The notes under the pieces: generated by a model
What the model was told of the DNA's origin: nothing
The model's database searches: none
The model's input: only the letters and a program-made list of their open reading frames with translations
Origin: an uncultured Oscillospiraceae bacterium
GTDB taxonomy: Bacteria; Bacillota; Clostridia; Oscillospirales; Acutalibacteraceae
Direction: 5' to 3'
Assembly (NCBI GenBank): GCA_900539165.1
Contig: UQAZ01000011.1
Location: 1-64,000 of the forward strand
Length of the DNA: 64,000 bases
Shown: positions 38,210 through 45,697 of the stretch, piece by piece
How positions within the stretch are numbered: the first letter of the stretch is position 1
Layout of the letters: each line of letters begins with the position of its first letter
Translations under genes and position numbers: made by a program

Positions 38210-38237
38210 TTGATTTTTCAAATTACTGGTATATAAT
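38210..38237 (+). promoter_or_regulatory. promoter for the YczE-like gene
   Basis: TTGATT (38210-38215), 16-nt spacer, TATAAT (38232-38237). A transcription start near 38244 rules out the upstream frame opening at 38238. Confidence 0.6.
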
Positions 38238-38291
38238 GTGTGCAAGAGAGAGGAAAAAGGCAAAATTATTGCCGGACTACGAGGCATATTC

Positions 38292-39038
38292 ATGAAAAAG
38301 TTTGAAGAGAAAACTTATGATTATATCAAGGATATGTTTGTGCAACGCAATATGGTTAAGCGTGTTGTGTTCACGGTGATTTCCATTATCATAATGGGAA
38401 TGGGAATTTCCTTATTTTCTGTTTCAGGCTTTGGTGTTGACCCCTTTACATCAATGAATATGAACATTTCTTCGACATTGGGAATAGGCTACGGAACCTA
38501 TCAGCTGATTGTCAACGCTGTAATCATTGTATTCGTGATTATAGTTGCCCACCGCGGACTCATCGGTGTAGGCACATTGATAAATATGGTTGGCGTCGGT
38601 TATTCGTGCGAGCTGTTTACAAGAATCATAGAACCAAGCGTTACGGCGAGTGGTGAAGGTCTTGCGGTTCGTGTTGCCTTACTTGCGGCAGGCATAGTGG
38701 TTTTGTGCTTTTCCTGCTCTCTATTCTTTGTTTGCAACATCGGTGTAGGTCCATATGACAGCATCGGTTTTATGATAAACAGAGCAACAAACATTCCGTA
38801 TAAATGGGCGAGAGTTTTCACAGATGTGACAGTTGTTCTAATCGGTTTGATTGTAAGCGGAGGATTATCCGCACTGCTCAAGGGTGACCTTTCTCATATC
38901 AAAAACATTGGTATAGGAACTGTTATCACCGCCTTTATGATGGGACCTCTCATCAATTTCTTCAGCGAGAGAGTAACATCAAAAATATTTAATGTTGATT
39001 ATGCAGCCTTATTTAAGGGAGCAAAATCAAAAGCTTGA
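38292..39038 (+). CDS. YczE/YitT-like integral membrane protein
   Basis: 248 residues with about five to six hydrophobic segments and the family phrases MGMGISLFSVSGFGVDPFTS near residue 35 and IGVGPYDSIGFMINR near 160, an internal repeat of the two halves. Members (YczE, YyaS) have unknown transport roles. The start at 38292 (GAGG about 7 nt upstream) is set by the promoter position. Confidence 0.8.
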   Translation: MKKFEEKTYDYIKDMFVQRNMVKRVVFTVISIIIMGMGISLFSVSGFGVDPFTSMNMNISSTLGIGYGTYQLIVNAVIIVFVIIVAHRGLIGVGTLINMVGVGYSCELFTRIIEPSVTASGEGLAVRVALLAAGIVVLCFSCSLFFVCNIGVGPYDSIGFMINRATNIPYKWARVFTDVTVVLIGLIVSGGLSALLKGDLSHIKNIGIGTVITAFMMGPLINFFSERVTSKIFNVDYAALFKGAKSKA

Positions 39039-39251
39039 TATGCTCTCAGGCACGCTGTCTTTCCTTTAGTGAGAACAAAGTACATCTCACGCAATGCGAA
39101 ATCAGCATATTATAAAACAGTTGCAACCAAGGTTGCAGGATATTATCCTCAGCCTTTTGTATAAGGCAAGCAAATTACGCTCGCCTTAAAATTAGCCTTT
39201 TAGATTTTATATAAATTTACTCCTTTGTATTCCGAGTAGCGACGGGATACG
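39039..39251. other. intergenic region after the YczE-like gene
   Basis: No gene seen. It holds the small hairpin GCAACC-AA-GGTTGC near 39122-39136 and a second weak one near 39160-39190. A bidirectional terminator follows. Confidence 0.6.
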
Positions 39252-39285
39252 ACAAAACGGCGCCTCTTTTGAGGTGCCGTTTTGC
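39252..39285. terminator. bidirectional terminator
   Basis: CAAAACGGCGCCTC-TTTT-GAGGTGCCGTTTTG, 14 bp with one G-U pair, between the converging YczE-like and ECF S genes. Confidence 0.88.
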
Positions 39286-39306
39286 TTTATAAAAATATTA
39301 AATTAA

Positions 39307-39837
39307 TCAGATATACTTCTGCAAATTAGCCTTATCAAAAACCTTGCCGACAACAAAGAATATCACAGCCGCACCCACTGCCTGAACAATGGAAAACGGA
39401 ACCGAGCCGACTGCCGACGGGAACGAATACATAATGCCCTCTGCCACAAGATAGCCCAAAACCGTAATAACGCCCGAAACCACGGTCATAGGAGCAGTAT
39501 ATTTATTTACGACCTTAACTCTGTCATTCTTTTTTCTGTACTGAGCAGACATAATCACAAACGGCACGGAATTAAGAGCCTTAATCACAGCAGTTGCAAC
39601 AGCCCACTGAGGTGCGCCTGCCAAAACATCCGCAAGAGCGCCGCCGATAGCCGAGGCAAGCAATGCCCACGGACCCAAAATACATCCGCTGATATAAACC
39701 ATACTGTCTCCGAAATGGACATAGCCGGAATTAATACCCGTAGGAATTTTTACAAATGCGGTGCAAACCGTAACAAGAGCCGCCATAACACCTGTCAGAC
39801 AAATCTTTTTTACATTAGTTTTTGTTGATTTATTCAT
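39307..39837 (-). CDS. ECF transporter S component (substrate unknown)
   Basis: 176 residues, five to six membrane helices. MAALVTVCTAFVKIPTG at the N-terminus and YVHFGDSMVYISGCILGPWALLASAIGGALADVL are the S-component signature for binding a vitamin or similar small molecule. ThiW/pantothenate-like relatives are closest by eye. No ECF A or T genes are adjacent, so it would share a general module. AAGGAG precedes the ATG, and a large inverted repeat lies 140 nt upstream. Confidence 0.85.
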   Translation of the reverse strand: MNKSTKTNVKKICLTGVMAALVTVCTAFVKIPTGINSGYVHFGDSMVYISGCILGPWALLASAIGGALADVLAGAPQWAVATAVIKALNSVPFVIMSAQYRKKNDRVKVVNKYTAPMTVVSGVITVLGYLVAEGIMYSFPSAVGSVPFSIVQAVGAAVIFFVVGKVFDKANLQKYI

Positions 39838-39978
39838 CTCATATTCTCCTTAAAAATATAAAGATATTATACATTCACTCTAACCATTAAAAAAAGAGGT
39901 AAATTCAAACACTTTTTAGGGTACAGGCGAAAACACGGTAGCAATAAGCAAATGATTGCATAGTATAAAACAAGGATA

Positions 39979-40035
39979 CAGACGAAGCGTTCGACGGTGG
40001 CGCAAGCCCTCAGAACAGCCGTCGAATACCGTCTG
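39979..40035 (-). repeat. large inverted repeat upstream of the ECF S gene
   Basis: Nested stems CAGACG/CGTCTG (outer) and TTCGACGG/CCGTCGAA (inner) enclose a 21-nt loop. It lies after the sigma-like gene and about 140 nt before the ECF S start. It has no good T-run on the minus strand, so it could be a weak terminator or part of a leader RNA. Confidence 0.5.
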
Positions 40036-40066
40036 ATGAAATAGCCCGAGCCGGCTCCTCGGCAAG

Positions 40067-40393
40067 CTACTGCGTGCTGAGTCTTTCGTATTCGTCAATA
40101 GCCTTTGAAAGTGCTATATAGCAATACTTCAGGGAATTATTCATTATATCCTTTGCGGCATTGATATGCCTTGAAACCGTGGGCTGAGAGAGCTTTAGTA
40201 TTTCTGCAATCTCAGCCTGATTTTTATTGTTAATATACTTATATCTAAGGCAAATATTTTGCTTTTGGGTAAGCTCGTTATCCATAATCAATGGCACGAC
40301 GGTTTGCAATGCCTTTTGTTTTGCCTTTTCCCTATCGTAGCCGTCCAAATGGGAATAGCTGGAATAAAAATAGTCTTCAGTAAAATCAATCAT
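40067..40393 (-). CDS. sigma-70 region 4-like DNA-binding protein
   Basis: 108 residues. The C-terminal half is a helix-turn-helix of the sigma region 4 type (LTQKQNICLRYKYINNKNQAEIA continuing to LSQPTVSRHINAAK; only part quoted). It lacks region 2, so it cannot be a full sigma factor by itself. The ATG at 40393 has GAGGAGG about 9 nt upstream and overlaps the preceding gene by 8 bases, and is preferred over the frame's upstream start at 40450. Such proteins in Clostridia act as orphan regulators or belong to mobile elements; no other mobile gene is seen here. Confidence 0.7.
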   Translation of the reverse strand: MIDFTEDYFYSSYSHLDGYDREKAKQKALQTVVPLIMDNELTQKQNICLRYKYINNKNQAEIAEILKLSQPTVSRHINAAKDIMNNSLKYCYIALSKAIDEYERLSTQ

Positions 40394-40601
40394 ACAGCTC
40401 GTCCTCCTCGTAATACCCAAAAAGCATTGATGCAGTTCTTTTGCATTCACAAGCCATATCGTAATATATTCTAATTTTTCTTCTCAGCAGCACAAGGTCG
40501 TTGCCACGGTAAACATTCAGCAGCGGCTTCATTGCGTCAAGTCTTGCCGAAAGTACCTTATACTGCTGCTCATATTCATGAGCCAATTCATTAATTGTCA
40601 T
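40386..40601 (-). CDS. small coiled helical protein of unknown function
   Basis: 71 residues, predicted to be nearly all helical (ELAHEYEQQYKVLSARLDAM), ending in the acidic tail YYEEDELYD. No family is recognised. It precedes and overlaps the sigma-like gene, so the two probably work together, for example as partner and regulator. Confidence 0.6.
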   Translation of the reverse strand: MTINELAHEYEQQYKVLSARLDAMKPLLNVYRGNDLVLLRRKIRIYYDMACECKRTASMLFGYYEEDELYD

Positions 40602-40659
40602 CGTATGCCCTTCTTTCTGTAATATTGATTAACTTGAGTGGTTCGCCAATCTATCAACA

Positions 40660-40688
40660 ATATTAATAGAACAAATGTATTATGTCAA
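40660..40688 (-). promoter_or_regulatory. promoter for the sigma-like gene pair
   Basis: On the minus strand TTGACA (40688-40683), 17-nt spacer, TAATAT (40665-40660). Confidence 0.6.
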
Positions 40689-40824
40689 TGTTTTTCGACT
40701 AATTAGTCCCAAAAACTTATCGACAAATTGTGACAAAAATGCGACAAAAATGATGTTTTGTATAAGAAAAAGTCGAATATGCTCGCTTTTTGTATAAATT
40801 GTAAAAAAAGTCTGAACTTTAGAC

Positions 40825-40853
40825 TTGACAACTTGGTAACAATTTACTATAAT
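40825..40853 (+). promoter_or_regulatory. perfect consensus sigma-A promoter
   Basis: TTGACA (40825-40830), 17-nt spacer and TATAAT (40848-40853) match the consensus in all 12 positions. No protein gene follows; a small RNA does. Confidence 0.8.
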
Positions 40854-40859
40854 GTGAAT

Positions 40860-40962
40860 ACGCTTGAAACGGAGCCGCAACCGTTTCAGGTTCCTGTCCT
40901 CCTATAGTTTGTTATAGACAGAGAGGGAAAGAGACGAGTGTTATGCCCGTCTCTTTTTCTTT
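40860..40962 (+). ncRNA. candidate small RNA of about 100 nt
   Basis: The transcript expected from the consensus promoter folds into three hairpins. The first is TGAAACGG (40865-40872)/CCGTTTCA (40881-40888) with loop AGCCGCAA. The second is CTATA/TATAG with outer CTGT/ACAG. The third is a terminator stem. The unpaired stretch GGTTCCTGTCCTCC is pyrimidine-rich and could base-pair with ribosome sites (AGGAGG-like). No open reading frame of note is present. It does not match the 6S, SRP, tmRNA or RNase P features I know. Confidence 0.6.
40928..40962 (+). terminator. terminator of the candidate small RNA
   Basis: AAAGAGACG/CGTCTCTTT stem with an 11-nt loop, then TTCTTTTTT. Confidence 0.85.
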
Positions 40963-40978
40963 TTTGTATTTATGATGG

Positions 40979-41032
40979 AATAAAACGCACGGGGAATTTT
41001 ATACGTGTTCATTGTCAAGAACGAGAAATAAA
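40979..41032 (+). repeat. direct repeat, copy 1
   Basis: TAAAACGCACGGG, then a variable patch, then GTGTTCATTGTCAAGAACGA and AATAAA. It matches the copy at 41275-41328 closely. Confidence 0.7.
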
Positions 41033-41274
41033 TAATCATATTTTCGGTTTCCGACGGTAAACAGCTTCGCTGTTTGTGCTTTTCATTTTTTGCTCAGTCA
41101 AAAAAGGCTTCCAAAAAATCAAATGATTTTTTGGAAAGAGGAAAAACATATGCAATATAGTTACAAAACTTTGTTTTGTTATATATGAAATATGTTTTGA
41201 CGAGGTACATCTTCCTTCGCAAGAAAACGAAATTTATTCACATCCTAAACACAAAAACCGTTCTTTTTAATTCT

Positions 41275-41328
41275 AATAAAACGCACGGGTAATTACATAT
41301 GTGTTCATTGTCAAGAACGAGAAATAAA
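41275..41328 (+). repeat. direct repeat, copy 2
   Basis: Same core as copy 1 (ACGCACGGG and GTGTTCATTGTCAAGAACGA), 296 bp downstream in the same orientation. The two bracket a palindrome-rich block. Confidence 0.7.
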
Positions 41329-41338
41329 ATTCTATCTG

Positions 41339-41472
41339 CTCCCCTTAGCAAGGGGAGATGTCACCATCGGTGACAGAGGGGATAGTCGTTAATTCTTAGA
41401 ATGCTGTTCGGAACAGTCAGGCAAATCCCTCCGTCACACCTTACGGTGTGCCACCTCCCTTAAAAAGGGAGG
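41339..41472. repeat. palindromic intergenic repeat, unit 1
   Basis: Starts CTCCCCTTAGCAAGGGGAG, then a GTCACC/GGTGAC hairpin and GAGGGGATAGTC. Ends AAATCCCTCCGTCAC, a CACACC/GGTGTG hairpin and CTCCCTTAAAAAGGGAG. The two ends are roughly mirror images, as in MITE-like elements. Confidence 0.75.
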
Positions 41473-41518
41473 CTTCGGCATCTCATATGCTCCCTTAACA
41501 AAGGAGGCATTCTCATCG

Positions 41519-41728
41519 CTCCCCTTAACAAGGGGAGATGTCACCGCAGGTGACAGAGAGGGTGCGGGTCTCCTGTGGAGACCTCTGCACAAAGTGCAGA
41601 AGCACCGACCGAGCCGGCAGGCGAGACTGGCGTTATTTATTAAATAGTGTTTCAATAACTCTTTTTAGGAAGTTGCGTAAATCCCTCCGTCACACCTTAC
41701 GGTGTGACGCCTCCATTTATAAGGAAGT
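41519..41728. repeat. palindromic intergenic repeat, unit 2
   Basis: Same termini as unit 1 with an internal segment of hairpins (GGTCTCC/GGAGACC, CTGCAC/GTGCAG, GCCGGC). About 170 bp (41519-41688) match the reverse complement of 53022-53190 with roughly ten differences. A partial copy of the end sequence sits just before it (41482-41518). Confidence 0.8.
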
Positions 41729-41745
41729 TAAGGCAATGCCCCTAC

Positions 41746-41774
41746 TTGCTATAATTATTATAATATGCTATAAT
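41746..41774 (+). promoter_or_regulatory. promoter for the thioesterase-sortase-like operon
   Basis: TTGCTA (41746-41751), 17-nt spacer, TATAAT (41769-41774), about 50 nt before the first gene. Confidence 0.65.
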
Positions 41775-41823
41775 AAAACATTGTATTGAGGACATCACAA
41801 ACCCAAACAGATAAGGAGCGATT

Positions 41824-42213
41824 ATGAAAGAGTTTCAAAACGAATTAAAGGGCGAGGCTATGGCTCTTGTCAATTCAGCAAATACGGCTATCGCCGCAAG
41901 AAGCGGCTCATTAGAGGTTTTAGGCACGCCGTTTATGATTGCGCTTATGGAAAAAGCCACCTGCACCGCCTGCGAAGATTTGCTTGACGAGGGTGAAACA
42001 ACGGTCGGAACAGCCATAAACATCACTCACGACAAGGCAAGCGGATTAGGCGAGCTTGTAAAAGCTACTGCCACACTCACACAGGTTGACGGCAGAAAGC
42101 TAAGCTTTGATGTAATCGCTCAGGACAGCAAGGGCGACACAATCGGAAAGGGAACAATAACCAGATTCGTTGTAAACGGCGAACGATTTATGAGTAAGGT
42201 GGAATCAAAATAA
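41824..42213 (+). CDS. hotdog-fold thioesterase (FlK-like)
   Basis: 129 residues in the fluoroacetyl-CoA-thioesterase-like hotdog family, with VLGTPFMIALMEKA, EGETTVGTAINITHDKASG and the SFDVIAQDSKGDTIGKGT strand region. In this family Thr, Glu and His of those segments serve catalysis in FlK; here LGTPFM, CEDLL and ITHDK are their counterparts. Related short proteins in gut Clostridia have unknown acyl-CoA substrates. ATAAGGAG precedes the ATG. First of five genes joined by TAATG overlaps or short gaps. Confidence 0.82.
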   Translation: MKEFQNELKGEAMALVNSANTAIAARSGSLEVLGTPFMIALMEKATCTACEDLLDEGETTVGTAINITHDKASGLGELVKATATLTQVDGRKLSFDVIAQDSKGDTIGKGTITRFVVNGERFMSKVESK

Positions 42214-43385
42214 TGACTAAGGCAGTAATTTTCGATTTTGACGGAACCCTTTGCGATACGGGAATCGGTGTAAAGAAAAGTGCAAAATATGCGCTTGACG
42301 CATTTGAAATTGAAGCACCCGAATGGGAAGAACTTGACTTTTTCATCGGGCCTCCCCTGCTTGTTACATTTCAGGAGAAGTTCAACCAAAGTGCCTCTGA
42401 CGCCGAAAAGCTTGTGAAAAAATACAGAGAGAGATACACGAACATCGGTCTGTACGAAAGCGAGTTTTACGCAGGCATACCGTCACTTTTGCAAAGACTG
42501 AAAAGCGACGGAATGAAGCTGGGCATAGCGTCATCAAAGCCGATTAACTATGTTGAGGAGCTTTTGATTAAGGCGGGACTGATAGACCTGTTTGACTATG
42601 TAAGCGCAGTAAGCTTTACTGCCGACTGCGAAACAAAGCAGAGTATAATCACGAGGTGCTTGGGCGAGCTTAACATTCAAGCCGACGAGGCGATAATGGT
42701 GGGCGACCGCTTCTATGATATGGACGGAGCGAGAGAGGCCGGCGTCACGGGAGTCGGCGCTTTGTGGGGCTTCGGCTCTAAGTTTGAGCTTATCGAAAGC
42801 GGAGCAAAATACATATTGGAAAAGGTTGACGACATTGAGGCGGTGGCACTCGGATTATACGAGAGGTGCGAGAATGTTCAGGGAATATTCAGCGGAAATG
42901 TTATCAGCGTGCATAAGGACGACATAATACTTTCTAACGACAAGCCTGCCGTAAGAGAATGTATTGACCATCCGGGCGGAGTAGGAATAATCTGCTTAAA
43001 TGAAAACGACGAGGTAATGCTCGTAAGGCAGTTTAGGTATCCGTACAGGGAAATGATTTATGAAATTCCGGCAGGCAAGCTGGAAAAAGACGAAAATCCA
43101 TACGATGCGGCATTGCGTGAGCTGCGTGAAGAATGCGGAGCAGTATGCGAAAAGTTGACGCCGCTGGGTGAAATTTATCCCACTCCGGGATATACGAACG
43201 AAATAATAAGGCTGTATGCGGCTGAAAATCCGACATTTACGGAACAGGAACTTGACGACGACGAATTTTTGCAAGTCAGCGCGATGAAGTTTTCCACCCT
43301 GTATGCAAAGATTATGTCGGGCGAAATCAAGGACGCAAAAACAATAATAGCAGTAATGAAACTAAAGGAATTGAGAAACAAGTAA
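42213..43385 (+). CDS. HAD phosphatase - Nudix hydrolase fusion
   Basis: 390 residues. Residues 1-215 form a HAD hydrolase of the phosphoglycolate-phosphatase/PPase type: nucleophile motif FDFDGTLCDTG, IASSKP (motif II) and VGDRFYDMDGAREAG (motif IV). Residues about 235-390 form an ADP-ribose-pyrophosphatase-like Nudix domain with a full box at 288-310 (GKLEKDE...LREECGA), preceded by VRQFRYPYREMIYEIPAG. The pair could hydrolyse ADP-ribose-like compounds and then remove the phosphate. The frame is intact through the junction. ATG overlaps the thioesterase stop (TAATG). Confidence 0.85.
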   Translation: MTKAVIFDFDGTLCDTGIGVKKSAKYALDAFEIEAPEWEELDFFIGPPLLVTFQEKFNQSASDAEKLVKKYRERYTNIGLYESEFYAGIPSLLQRLKSDGMKLGIASSKPINYVEELLIKAGLIDLFDYVSAVSFTADCETKQSIITRCLGELNIQADEAIMVGDRFYDMDGAREAGVTGVGALWGFGSKFELIESGAKYILEKVDDIEAVALGLYERCENVQGIFSGNVISVHKDDIILSNDKPAVRECIDHPGGVGIICLNENDEVMLVRQFRYPYREMIYEIPAGKLEKDENPYDAALRELREECGAVCEKLTPLGEIYPTPGYTNEIIRLYAAENPTFTEQELDDDEFLQVSAMKFSTLYAKIMSGEIKDAKTIIAVMKLKELRNK

Positions 43386-44518
43386 TGAGTGCATATCTCG
43401 ACAACAGCGCAACCACGAAACCGACAAAAGAGGTTGCAGACAAGATATATGAAATGCTCACGGTTAAATTCGGCAATCCGTCATCCTTTCACAAAGAGGG
43501 TTTAGACGCAAATGCCGAAGTGCGAAGCGCAAGAGAGCAAATTGCAAAATCTATGTCGTGCGAGGCAGACGAAATATTCTTCACCTCGGGAGGAACAGAG
43601 GCAAACAATCTTGCGATTTTCGGCACAGCGATGGCAAACCGACGCAAGGGCAAAAGAATAGTGACAACCGCCATTGAACACGAAAGCATTATAGAGGCTG
43701 TAAACGAGTTGGAAAAGCAAGGCTTTGAGGTGATAAAGCTTATGCCCAACGAAAACGGAGCAATCAGCGAGGAGCAGGTTTTTGAGGCGGTAAACAGCGA
43801 CACCATATTAGTGTCTATGATGTATATAAATAATGAGGTCGGCTCAATTATGCCCGTAAAGGCTATGAAAAAAGCCGTAAAAAGAGCTAACGCTCCCGCA
43901 TTGATACACATAGACTGCGTTCAGGCATACGGCAAGGTCGAAATAAAGCCGTCTAAGCTCGGAGCAGATTTAGTGACTGTAACGGCACACAAAATTCACG
44001 GTCCAAAGGGTGTTGGCGCATTATATGTAAAAAAAGGCACGAGGCTGGTTGCAAGAACCTACGGCGGAGAGCAGGAAAAGAAGCTTCGCCCCGGAACAGA
44101 GGCAACGCCGCTGATTGCAGGCTTCGGAGTGGCTGTGTCCCAGATACCCGACTACAAGGAGCAGAGCGAGAAAATCCGACTTTTGAACGCATATGCAAGA
44201 GAGCAGCTCGAAGCTATTGACGGGGTTAAGATTAACAATCCGCAAGGCACATCGGACTACATACTCAATGTATACATACCCACCTTTATGACCAGCCAGA
44301 CAATAGTTCAGCACCTGTCGAGCCAATACGGAATATATGTAAGCAACGGCTCTGCCTGTGCAAAAGGCAAGAAAAGTCATGTGCTGAGTGCAATGAAGCT
44401 TGGCGACAAGGTGATTGAAAAATCAATCCGCATTAGTTTTTGCAGATTTAACACAAAAAAAGACATAGACGAATTGGTGGCTGCCATAAAAGAAACGACA
44501 GAAAAATATCCTTTATAG
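43385..44518 (+). CDS. cysteine desulfurase (NifS/IscS-like)
   Basis: 377 residues, a PLP enzyme that moves sulfur from cysteine to a persulfide. Visible are SGGTEANNLAIFG (PLP phosphate region), AIEHES, TAHKIHGPKG with the Schiff-base lysine, and NGSACAKGKK with the catalytic cysteine. It lies directly before thiI, as NifZ does in Bacillus, so its main task is probably to feed sulfur to ThiI. The start overlaps the previous stop (TAATG). Confidence 0.95.
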   Translation: MSAYLDNSATTKPTKEVADKIYEMLTVKFGNPSSFHKEGLDANAEVRSAREQIAKSMSCEADEIFFTSGGTEANNLAIFGTAMANRRKGKRIVTTAIEHESIIEAVNELEKQGFEVIKLMPNENGAISEEQVFEAVNSDTILVSMMYINNEVGSIMPVKAMKKAVKRANAPALIHIDCVQAYGKVEIKPSKLGADLVTVTAHKIHGPKGVGALYVKKGTRLVARTYGGEQEKKLRPGTEATPLIAGFGVAVSQIPDYKEQSEKIRLLNAYAREQLEAIDGVKINNPQGTSDYILNVYIPTFMTSQTIVQHLSSQYGIYVSNGSACAKGKKSHVLSAMKLGDKVIEKSIRISFCRFNTKKDIDELVAAIKETTEKYPL

Positions 44519-44527
44519 GAGACAAAT

Positions 44528-45697
44528 ATGAAAGAAATTATACTTATTAAAAACGGTGAGCTTGTGCTTAAAGGTCTCAACAGAAACACCTTTGAGGACA
44601 TACTCATTAAGAATATGAAAAAAGCCCTTAAAAAAATCGGTGAATTCACCTTTACAAAAAGTCAATCAACGATAATGGTTGAGCCTGTCAACGATGACAC
44701 CGACCTTGACGATGCAGTTGAGGCACTCAGAAAGGTTTTCGGTATTGCAGCACTTTCAAGAGCGATTGTTGCAGAAAAGAATTTCGAGGACATTAAGCAG
44801 AAAACCTTAGAATATCTTGACGAAAGGCTTGACGAGGTAAGCACATTTAAGGTCAACGCAAAGAGAAGCGACAAGAAATTCGAGATGAAATCACCTGAGA
44901 TTTGCAGAGAAATGGGCGCTTGTATCTTATCTGCTCACCACCACTTAAAGGTTGATGTGCATAATCCCGAGTTGACCGTAACGGTTGAGGTGCGTGACAG
45001 ATTTGCATTCATTCACGCAGACAGCATTAAGGGTGCAGGCGGTATGCCTGTAAGCACAAGCGGCAGAGGAGCTATTCTCATCAGCGGAGGAATTGACTCT
45101 CCTGTTGCGGCATATATGATGGCAAAGAGAGGAATAGAATTAGTTGCCGTTCACTTTGCTTCCCCTCCGTTTACAACCGAGCTTGCAGAGCAAAAGGTTA
45201 TGGACTTACTCCGCAAGGTTGCGGCATACAGCGGACCTATCACAACATATGTTGTTCATTTCACAGAGCTTCAGGAAGCAATCCGAGATAAGTGTCCCGA
45301 GGTATATTTCACAATCATTATGCGTAGATATATGATGAAAATTGCCGAAAGACTTGCCGTAACTCAAAAATGCTCAGCTTTGATAACAGGCGAAAGCGTG
45401 GGACAGGTTGCAAGCCAGACCATTTACGCATTAGGCTGCACAGACCAAGCAAGCACTTTGCCCGTATTCAGACCGTGCATAGGAATGGACAAGGACGAAA
45501 TCATCAAGATTTCACGAGAGATAGACACATTTGAAACTTCTATTCAACCATACGAGGATTGCTGTACCGTATTTACACCGAAGCATCCGAAAACAAGACC
45601 GCAGATAGAGGACATCCTCGAAGCAGAAAAAGCATTGAACAGCGAGGAGTTAATAGAAAATGCGGTTAAGAGCGCAAGAAAGACTGTAATAAGCTAA
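44528..45697 (+). CDS. thiI: tRNA 4-thiouridine synthase ThiI
   Basis: 389 residues: N-terminal ferredoxin-like and THUMP domains, then a PP-loop ATPase with SGGIDSPVAAYMM near residue 182. It makes 4-thiouridine at position 8 of tRNA, and in some bacteria also supplies thiamine sulfur. The C-terminal rhodanese domain of the enterobacterial enzyme is absent, as is usual in Firmicutes. The start follows the cysteine desulfurase stop by 9 nt with TAGGAG. Its stop overlaps the next ATG. Confidence 0.95.
   Translation: MKEIILIKNGELVLKGLNRNTFEDILIKNMKKALKKIGEFTFTKSQSTIMVEPVNDDTDLDDAVEALRKVFGIAALSRAIVAEKNFEDIKQKTLEYLDERLDEVSTFKVNAKRSDKKFEMKSPEICREMGACILSAHHHLKVDVHNPELTVTVEVRDRFAFIHADSIKGAGGMPVSTSGRGAILISGGIDSPVAAYMMAKRGIELVAVHFASPPFTTELAEQKVMDLLRKVAAYSGPITTYVVHFTELQEAIRDKCPEVYFTIIMRRYMMKIAERLAVTQKCSALITGESVGQVASQTIYALGCTDQASTLPVFRPCIGMDKDEIIKISREIDTFETSIQPYEDCCTVFTPKHPKTRPQIEDILEAEKALNSEELIENAVKSARKTVIS

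Larger units (their letters stand above)
40971..41823. other. gene-free 850-bp stretch with dispersed repeats
   Basis: No plausible gene. In order: a 50-bp direct repeat, a block with several palindromes (AAACAGC/GCTGTTT; TTCCAAAAAATCA/TGATTTTTTGGAA; ATATAGTTACAAAAC-like arms), the second direct repeat copy, two palindromic repeat units, and the promoter of the thioesterase operon. Confidence 0.75.

Noticed and set aside
39916..40098. 60-residue reading frame upstream of the ECF S gene
   Set aside because: It is formed by the large inverted repeat and the end of the sigma-like gene and has no ribosome site.
40860..40962. Small RNA considered as 6S RNA, SRP RNA or a T-box leader
   Set aside because: It is too short for 6S, lacks the SRP GGAAG/AGCAG loop, and has no T-box sequence or downstream synthetase gene.
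41339..41728. Closely spaced hairpins considered as a CRISPR array
   Set aside because: The hairpins differ in sequence, there is no regular repeat-spacer spacing, and no cas gene is present; dispersed copies elsewhere fit a MITE-like family.
41434..41789. Short reading frames in the gene-free stretch
   Set aside because: They translate the palindromic repeat units (similar frames appear at 52912-53227), lack ribosome sites and are not protein-like.
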